A stretch of DNA of 9,267 nucleotides from Chitinophagaceae bacterium (lineage in GTDB: Bacteria; Bacteroidota; Bacteroidia; Chitinophagales; Chitinophagaceae), in NCBI GenBank assembly GCA_016720565.1, contig JADKKJ010000009.1, positions 1 through 9,267 of the forward strand, read 5' to 3'. A program made the position numbers and the translations under genes. Positions within the stretch are counted from its first letter, which is position 1, and each line of letters starts with the position of its first letter. The notes below the pieces were generated by a model. That model was not told the origin of the DNA. It saw only the letters and a program-made list of their open reading frames with translations, and did no database searches. Shown one piece after another: positions 5,794-9,267 of this stretch.

Positions 5794-6519
5794 GCAATTT
5801 CTCCAAAAGGTAAGGCGTTATTTAAAGAACGGGCAGCCGCTCTTAATAAGGCTGGAATTACAAATTTTGACCTGCGCCGCAATCCTACAGAATATGAAAT
5901 GCGAAAAGCGCGAGAACAATATAATGCAAATAAACAATTAGCGCAACATCCTGAAAATTTCACTATGCGCGTCGTCAGCAAAGAAACAGCAAAAGAAATT
6001 GATGTTTATACGCCAAAGGTTAAAACAAAATCCGGCATGGTAAAAGTGTTTATCCCGAATGACGGCGGTCAAGCCGTAAAAATAAACCGTGACAAGTCAA
6101 TAACAATTGGTAAGCCGGGCGATAGAATGACACGGCGGATTTATAAAGCTGGGAAAGATATTTTTAAAACCGCCGAAAAATTATTCGCTAAATACGGCGC
6201 TGTCGATTTTGAGAATTTACCGGATGACGGCAGTTTCGATGTCATGCGCGACGCCAAGCATTACATAATGGTAAATATCGGGGGAAAGGCAAACTTCAGC
6301 AAATTAACCGCGTTTAATATGGAAATGTTTTCCGGATATATGAACGCGTGGCAACCAAAAGATCACGAAAAGTATGGTGAAGAAGCAACGGCATTATTAC
6401 GGGAGCGTTTAATAACGCACATGAATGTGGTCAGCATTCATAAGCCTGAAGGTTATAGCGATATGTCTGGGGAAGAAAATGGCAAGAAAAAAAGAAAGCG
6501 TAAAAATAGCCGTCATTGA
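5791..6519 (+). CDS. Candidate terminal protein (protein primer of DNA replication)
   Basis: Encodes 242 aa. The start at 5791 is chosen for the Shine-Dalgarno AGGGG about 11 nt upstream; a 22-residue upstream extension is less likely. The protein is basic and mostly helical, with a Lys/Arg-rich N-terminus (SPKGKALFKERAAALNKAG), a Lys-rich middle (60-125) and a very basic end (GKKKRKRKNSRH, 231-242). It lies directly upstream of, and overlaps by 41 nt, a protein-primed DNA polymerase. This is the usual place of the terminal protein gene in phi29- and PRD1-type replicons. Terminal proteins prime synthesis from a Ser, Thr or Tyr hydroxyl and stay bound to the 5' ends. Several Tyr residues (73, 118, 158, 183, 195, 222) are possible primers but none can be picked. 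Terminal proteins diverge strongly, so the call rests mainly on context and composition. Confidence 0.75.
   Translation: MAISPKGKALFKERAAALNKAGITNFDLRRNPTEYEMRKAREQYNANKQLAQHPENFTMRVVSKETAKEIDVYTPKVKTKSGMVKVFIPNDGGQAVKINRDKSITIGKPGDRMTRRIYKAGKDIFKTAEKLFAKYGAVDFENLPDDGSFDVMRDAKHYIMVNIGGKANFSKLTAFNMEMFSGYMNAWQPKDHEKYGEEATALLRERLITHMNVVSIHKPEGYSDMSGEENGKKKRKRKNSRH
6469..6482 (+). repeat. Repeated ribosome binding site, copy 1 (polymerase gene)
   Basis: The 14-mer GGGGAAGAAAATGG contains the Shine-Dalgarno and ATG of the polymerase gene. An identical copy lies at 8138-8151 before the 82-aa gene. It fixes the polymerase start at 6479 rather than at the upstream ATG at 6425. Confidence 0.7.
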
Positions 6520-8104
6520 TTTTGAGACTGACCCGTTTCTATTCGGGAGAGTGCCAAAACCTTTCGCTGCCGGATTTTACAATGGGGAAATCTATCAAGA
6601 ATTTTGGGGCGACAATTGTGCAGAATATCTTGTTGATTTTATTTCAACCTTGGAATGTAAGCATATTATTTATGCTCATAATGGCGGTAAGTTTGATTTT
6701 TTCTATCTGCTTCCTTGGCTTAATAACCCGCTTAAACTTATTAATGGGCGAATCGCTAAAGCCGGATTTGTTGGTAATCATGAGTTACGTGATTCTTATT
6801 CAATTATTCCTATTCCTTTGAAAGAGTATCAAAAGGATGATATTGATTATGGTCTATTCGAGCGAGATAAGAGGGAAGCGAACAAAGCCGACATTCTTCA
6901 TTATTTGGCTAAAGATTGTGAGTATCTTTATTCTTTGGTATTGGCATTCAATGAAAGATTCGGCTCGAAACTTACGATAGGTGGGACAGCTATGGGGAAA
7001 TTGCGGGAAATTCATCCATTCCCAACGGGCAACGAGGCACATGATACAAAATTCAGGGATTTTTATTTTGGTGGGCGTGTACAGTGTTTTGAAACAGGGG
7101 TAATAAAAGGCAAGTTTAAAATATTCGATGTTAATTCAATGTATCCGGATCGGATGAAAAACGTCATTCATCCAGTAGGGCGGGGTTATGCCTGCCCGAT
7201 TAATCCTAAATTGACGGCTGAGGGGAAATTACGTGGATTTGGTGACAGACCTTATTTTGCTCATATTAGAGCTAATAATCGCGGTGCGTTTTGTCAAAGA
7301 CTTAAGACTGGCCTTTCGTTTGAAATTCCAAATGGGGATTTCTTTACAACGTCCCATGAAATACAGGCAGCTATTAAATATGGTCTGGCTGACATTACTA
7401 GCGTTATATGCGCATTTGTCCCTCAGCAACTTATAAGTTTTGGGGAATACGTTGATATTTATTCCGATGAAAAGGTTTCGTGCAAAAAGAATGGGGATAA
7501 AATAGGCGAGATTTTTGCCAAGCTTCTTTTAAATACCCCTTACGGCAAGTTTGCTCAAAATCCTGACAACTATTATGATTATAAAATCATAGGGGATATT
7601 GGCGAGCTTTCCCGTGAGGAATGGGCTGAATGGGATTTATTTGAGTCACATGGAGATTATCAAATATGGAGAAAGAAATCTAATGCGAAAAGTTATTTTG
7701 ACGTTGCCACCGCAGCAAGCATTACAGGGGCAAGTCGGGCAAAGCTATTGGAGGGCCTCGCGTTATCGGAGCGCCCTATCTATTGCGATACAGATTCAAT
7801 CATCTGCGAAGAATTCCACGGTGAAAAGCACAATTCAATTTTGGGTGCGTGGAAATGCGAAGGGGAAGCTGATAGGCTGGCAATTGCTGGAAAGAAATTG
7901 TACGCCGCCTTCTCAGGGAATTCGTGCATTAAACTTGCCAGCAAGGGGGTTCGCCTGTCTGGTAATGACGTTGTGAAAATTTGCCGGGGCGCTAAAGTCG
8001 AGTGGGCAAACGCCGCCCCATCGTTTTCGCTTTCTCATGCGCCTAATTTTGTGCATCGAAATATTTCACGAAAATTTGTTGACGTTAAAAAATTTGGAAA
8101 GTAA
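6479..8104 (+). CDS. Protein-primed family B DNA polymerase
   Basis: Encodes 541 aa (phi29 polymerase has 572). The 3'-5' exonuclease motifs are ExoI DFETD (D14, E16), ExoII HNGGKFD (N68, F72, D73) and ExoIII YLAKD (Y142, D146). The YxGG linker motif is YFGG (196-199). Polymerase motif A is DVNSMYP (D217), motif B is KLLLNTPYGK (348-357), the Tx2GR-like element is TGASR (416-420), motif C is YCDTDS (D437, D439) and KxY is KLY (473-475). About 130 residues separate motifs A and B, enough for the TPR1 insertion that marks protein-primed enzymes. The B-to-Tx2GR gap (64 residues) holds TPR2 and looks longer than in phi29. All catalytic acids are present, so it should be active in both synthesis and proofreading. 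The start at 6479 follows GGGGA 6 nt upstream; translation is likely coupled to the overlapping terminal-protein gene. Confidence 0.97.
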   Translation: MARKKESVKIAVIDFETDPFLFGRVPKPFAAGFYNGEIYQEFWGDNCAEYLVDFISTLECKHIIYAHNGGKFDFFYLLPWLNNPLKLINGRIAKAGFVGNHELRDSYSIIPIPLKEYQKDDIDYGLFERDKREANKADILHYLAKDCEYLYSLVLAFNERFGSKLTIGGTAMGKLREIHPFPTGNEAHDTKFRDFYFGGRVQCFETGVIKGKFKIFDVNSMYPDRMKNVIHPVGRGYACPINPKLTAEGKLRGFGDRPYFAHIRANNRGAFCQRLKTGLSFEIPNGDFFTTSHEIQAAIKYGLADITSVICAFVPQQLISFGEYVDIYSDEKVSCKKNGDKIGEIFAKLLLNTPYGKFAQNPDNYYDYKIIGDIGELSREEWAEWDLFESHGDYQIWRKKSNAKSYFDVATAASITGASRAKLLEGLALSERPIYCDTDSIICEEFHGEKHNSILGAWKCEGEADRLAIAGKKLYAAFSGNSCIKLASKGVRLSGNDVVKICRGAKVEWANAAPSFSLSHAPNFVHRNISRKFVDVKKFGK

Positions 8105-8109
8105 AATTC

Positions 8110-8137
8110 TTTACATGGCAGGTCGCCATGGTCTAAA
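8110..8137 (+). promoter_or_regulatory. Possible promoter with inverted repeat after the polymerase gene
   Basis: TTTACA (8110-8115) and TCTAAA (8132-8137) are separated by 16 bp and resemble a weak sigma-70 promoter. Between them lies an inverted repeat, CATGGC (8114-8119) and GCCATG (8125-8130), that could be an operator or a small RNA hairpin. The matches are imperfect and the resulting leader would be very short, so this is a tentative call. Confidence 0.25.
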
Positions 8138-8151
8138 GGGGAAGAAAATGG
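8138..8151 (+). repeat. Repeated ribosome binding site, copy 2 (82-aa gene)
   Basis: This is the second exact copy of GGGGAAGAAAATGG. It fixes the start of the 82-aa gene at 8148. Confidence 0.7.
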
Positions 8152-8396
8152 AACTCAATTTGCAAGGTCGTAAGATTACGGTGGATAGTGCTTACCTGCT
8201 CATGGCAAGCGCTGTCTGTTTTCTTGACTTTCCGAACGGTGAACAAAACGCGAGAGAATTTTTTGTTTGCGGTTTCGATACCGTCATGGAGGCCAGACGC
8301 CACGGGCGTAAAATCCAAAACTATCCCGGCATCGAATCCGTGTGGATCATTCGACGCAAAGACATGGAAGTTGTCCAGCCTCACGAGAAATTCTAG
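8148..8396 (+). CDS. Small hypothetical protein of the replication block
   Basis: Encodes 82 aa that I do not recognise; the start is fixed by GGGGAAGAAA directly before ATG. It looks like a compact alpha/beta protein: a short strand pair (MELNLQGRKITVD), a hydrophobic helix (AYLLMASAVCFLDF), a middle region FFVCGFDTVMEARRHGR, and an amphipathic strand (ESVWIIRRKDMEVV). It has no signal peptide, and the hydrophobic stretch is too mixed for a clear membrane span. It lies between the polymerase and the candidate ssDNA-binding protein, so a replication-accessory or early host-takeover role is plausible but unproven. Confidence 0.72.
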   Translation: MELNLQGRKITVDSAYLLMASAVCFLDFPNGEQNAREFFVCGFDTVMEARRHGRKIQNYPGIESVWIIRRKDMEVVQPHEKF

Positions 8397-8420
8397 CTGT
8401 AAGGGGGAAACCCCTTACAG
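8397..8420 (+). other. Perfect 10-bp RNA hairpin with GAAA loop
   Basis: CTGTAAGGGG (8397-8406) pairs perfectly with CCCCTTACAG (8411-8420) around a GAAA tetraloop of the stable GNRA class. It begins on the base after the stop codon of the 82-aa gene. A second small stem, GGTGT/GCACC (about 8420-8435), follows. No T-tract is present, so a simple intrinsic terminator is unlikely. It forms the leader of the candidate ssDNA-binding protein gene (ATG at 8459), so mRNA stabilisation, processing or translational control are the main options. Confidence 0.75.
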
Positions 8421-8458
8421 GTGTAATTTCGCACCATTTAATTTATAGGGTCAAAATC

Positions 8459-8938
8459 ATGTCAGTCAATCTTCAAAAGAAAATTTCTATTGCTAAAGTC
8501 TTTGGCAAGGTCAATGCTGCCGTTATTTCCAAGCATGGCGAGAATGGCAAGCTGAATCTTGTTCGTTTTATGGGTTCCGCTCAAGGCGTGAAAGAAGGCG
8601 TTTCGGATTTCGGCGAATGGCGTGCTCTTACCGGGCAATTCCGCGCTATTGCGCTGTCGGGTGAAAATTCCGGCGCAATTTCGGATAGCGCCGTTTGCTT
8701 CCTGCCAGATGTTGCGCTGGATTTGGTTTGCGCTCAATTGACTGGCGGAGCTTCCGCTGTAGATTTCGCGTTTGATATTTCGGCGGTTATGGATGAATCG
8801 GTTGCAGTAGGTTACTCTTATCGTGCTACCCCGTTGATTGAGGCTGAGGAAGAAAGCCCTATTTCGCGCTTGGAGAAGAAATTGGCGGCTCTGCCTGCCC
8901 CGGTTGCCGATGACAGCAAAGCAAAAGTGAAGAAGTAA
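8459..8938 (+). CDS. Candidate single-stranded DNA-binding protein
   Basis: Encodes 159 aa; the start is chosen for AGGG about 9 nt upstream and because the sequence before it carries the hairpin leader. The N-terminal 125 residues alternate beta-type segments, with the core DFGEWRALTGQFRAIAL (50-66), AVCFLPDVALDLV (78-90) and VDFAFDISAV (101-110). The arrangement fits a single OB-fold-like domain. The tail (126-159) is acidic then basic, with a helix (SRLEKKLAAL) and ending SKAKVKK. Protein-primed replication by strand displacement exposes much ssDNA, and such phages encode an abundant binding protein close to the polymerase. A 'FGEW.AL.GQF' pattern followed by CFLP recurs in small phage proteins; I cannot name the family firmly. 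A dsDNA-binding protein is the main alternative. Confidence 0.72.
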   Translation: MSVNLQKKISIAKVFGKVNAAVISKHGENGKLNLVRFMGSAQGVKEGVSDFGEWRALTGQFRAIALSGENSGAISDSAVCFLPDVALDLVCAQLTGGASAVDFAFDISAVMDESVAVGYSYRATPLIEAEEESPISRLEKKLAALPAPVADDSKAKVKK

Positions 8939-8940
8939 TA

Positions 8941-9030
8941 ATGAGCGAGGCAGAGTATTTTAACGGTCTAATAACCGGCCTCCTTTTGGGGGCTGGTGTA
9001 TTGTGGGTCTATTTTAGGGGTATGAAATGA
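8941..9030 (+). CDS. 29-aa single-helix membrane peptide
   Basis: A tiny gene starting two bases after the preceding stop: MSEAEYFNGLITGLL, then LGAGVLWVYFRGMK. It has an acidic N-terminus, one hydrophobic helix at about residues 8-25, and Arg and Lys at the end, so an N-out, C-in orientation is expected. Its stop overlaps the start of the next gene by 4 nt (ATGA), which supports real translation, although its own ribosome binding site (GAAGAAG) is modest. It may be a virion or host-membrane protein, or help anchor replication at the membrane. The role is unknown. Confidence 0.6.
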   Translation: MSEAEYFNGLITGLLLGAGVLWVYFRGMK

Positions 9031-9260
9031 TTAAGATTAATTTGGCATCTGATAATATGTCGCTTTCTGAGGCTCTCAATGCCGCGCTAGATGTTGCGGG
9101 GCATGTTAAGGGTTCTACTGTTTTGATGGAATATCAAGGCGTACAGTTTTCTATTGTTATGAATGGGTCGCTTGCTATTGCGCCTCGGATTATTGAGCCG
9201 CGTAGGATTGCGGATTTTGATGATGAGGTTTTGTTTAATGAGTTTCATCGACATGTTTGA
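9027..9260 (+). CDS. Small hypothetical protein
   Basis: Encodes 77 aa that I do not recognise. The start overlaps the previous stop (ATGA), with AGGGG about 9 nt upstream. The sequence reads as a helix (SLSEALNAALDVAGHV), a strand pair (TVLMEYQGVQFSIVMNGSLAI) and a charged C-terminal helix (ADFDDEVLFNEFHRHV). It is soluble with no membrane segment or signal peptide. It is the last complete gene of the rightward block. An ATG at 9253 overlaps its end and could start another gene beyond the window. Confidence 0.7.
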   Translation: MIKINLASDNMSLSEALNAALDVAGHVKGSTVLMEYQGVQFSIVMNGSLAIAPRIIEPRRIADFDDEVLFNEFHRHV

Positions 9261-9267
9261 AACTTTC

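Noticed and set aside
5793..5981. N-terminal extension of the 222-aa leftward protein
   Set aside because: The extension is Cys/Arg/Leu-rich, antisense to the terminal-protein gene, and lacks a ribosome binding site, whereas the ATG at 5792 has GGAG.
6425..6478. Upstream start for the DNA polymerase
   Set aside because: The ATG at 6479 has an excellent Shine-Dalgarno and places the ExoI motif at residue 14, close to the position in phi29 polymerase.
8342..8458. Upstream start for the 159-aa protein
   Set aside because: It would run through the end of the 82-aa gene and the hairpin leader, and has no suitable ribosome binding site.
1..9267. Inverted terminal repeats at the window edges
   Set aside because: The reverse complement of the last 28 bases does not match the first 40 bases by eye.
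9253..9267. Start of another rightward gene (ATG at 9253)
   Set aside because: Only five codons are visible and the ribosome binding site is weak. If the window were circular the frame would stop after six residues.

Overview
The window looks like most of the genome of a small tailless bacterial virus with a double jelly-roll (DJR) type capsid, an internal membrane and protein-primed DNA replication. Three hallmark genes support this. They are a protein-primed family B DNA polymerase with all exonuclease and polymerase motifs, a short FtsK/HerA-type packaging ATPase (Walker A and B, AQRP), and a beta-rich 326-aa protein placed and built like a DJR major capsid protein. Good Shine-Dalgarno sequences before most genes suggest a proteobacterial-type host rather than Bacteroidota; no closer host call is possible from sequence alone. 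The nearest described relatives by gene content and size are Autolykiviridae (about 10 kb) and Tectiviridae (about 15 kb). I cannot assign a family without searches.

Layout: two divergent gene blocks meet at a single CATG at 5790-5793, where the start codons of both blocks overlap. Rightward (5791-9260) lies the replication block: a candidate terminal protein, DNA polymerase B, an 82-aa unknown, a 159-aa candidate ssDNA-binding protein, a 29-aa membrane peptide and a 77-aa unknown. Leftward (5792-93) lies the virion and exit block: a 222-aa partly disordered protein, the packaging ATPase, a 32-aa membrane peptide, the major capsid protein, three membrane-anchored virion-type proteins (254, 181 and 185 aa), a 266-aa beta-rich candidate spike or vertex protein, a 63-aa holin-like protein and a 131-aa unknown. 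It ends in a strong intrinsic terminator at 36-63.

Gene packing is very tight, with ATGA and TAATG overlaps, a 41-nt terminal protein/polymerase overlap, and no gap over 70 nt between genes. The capsid gene is the exception: it is bracketed by two near-identical GC-rich hairpins with T-tracts, probably setting capsid expression apart from its neighbours. A perfect 10-bp hairpin with a GAAA loop precedes the candidate ssDNA-binding protein gene.

No integrase, repressor, tRNA, CRISPR array, insertion sequence, recognisable endolysin or terminal inverted repeat is visible. Since protein-primed replicons normally have inverted terminal repeats, the window probably stops short of the true ends.
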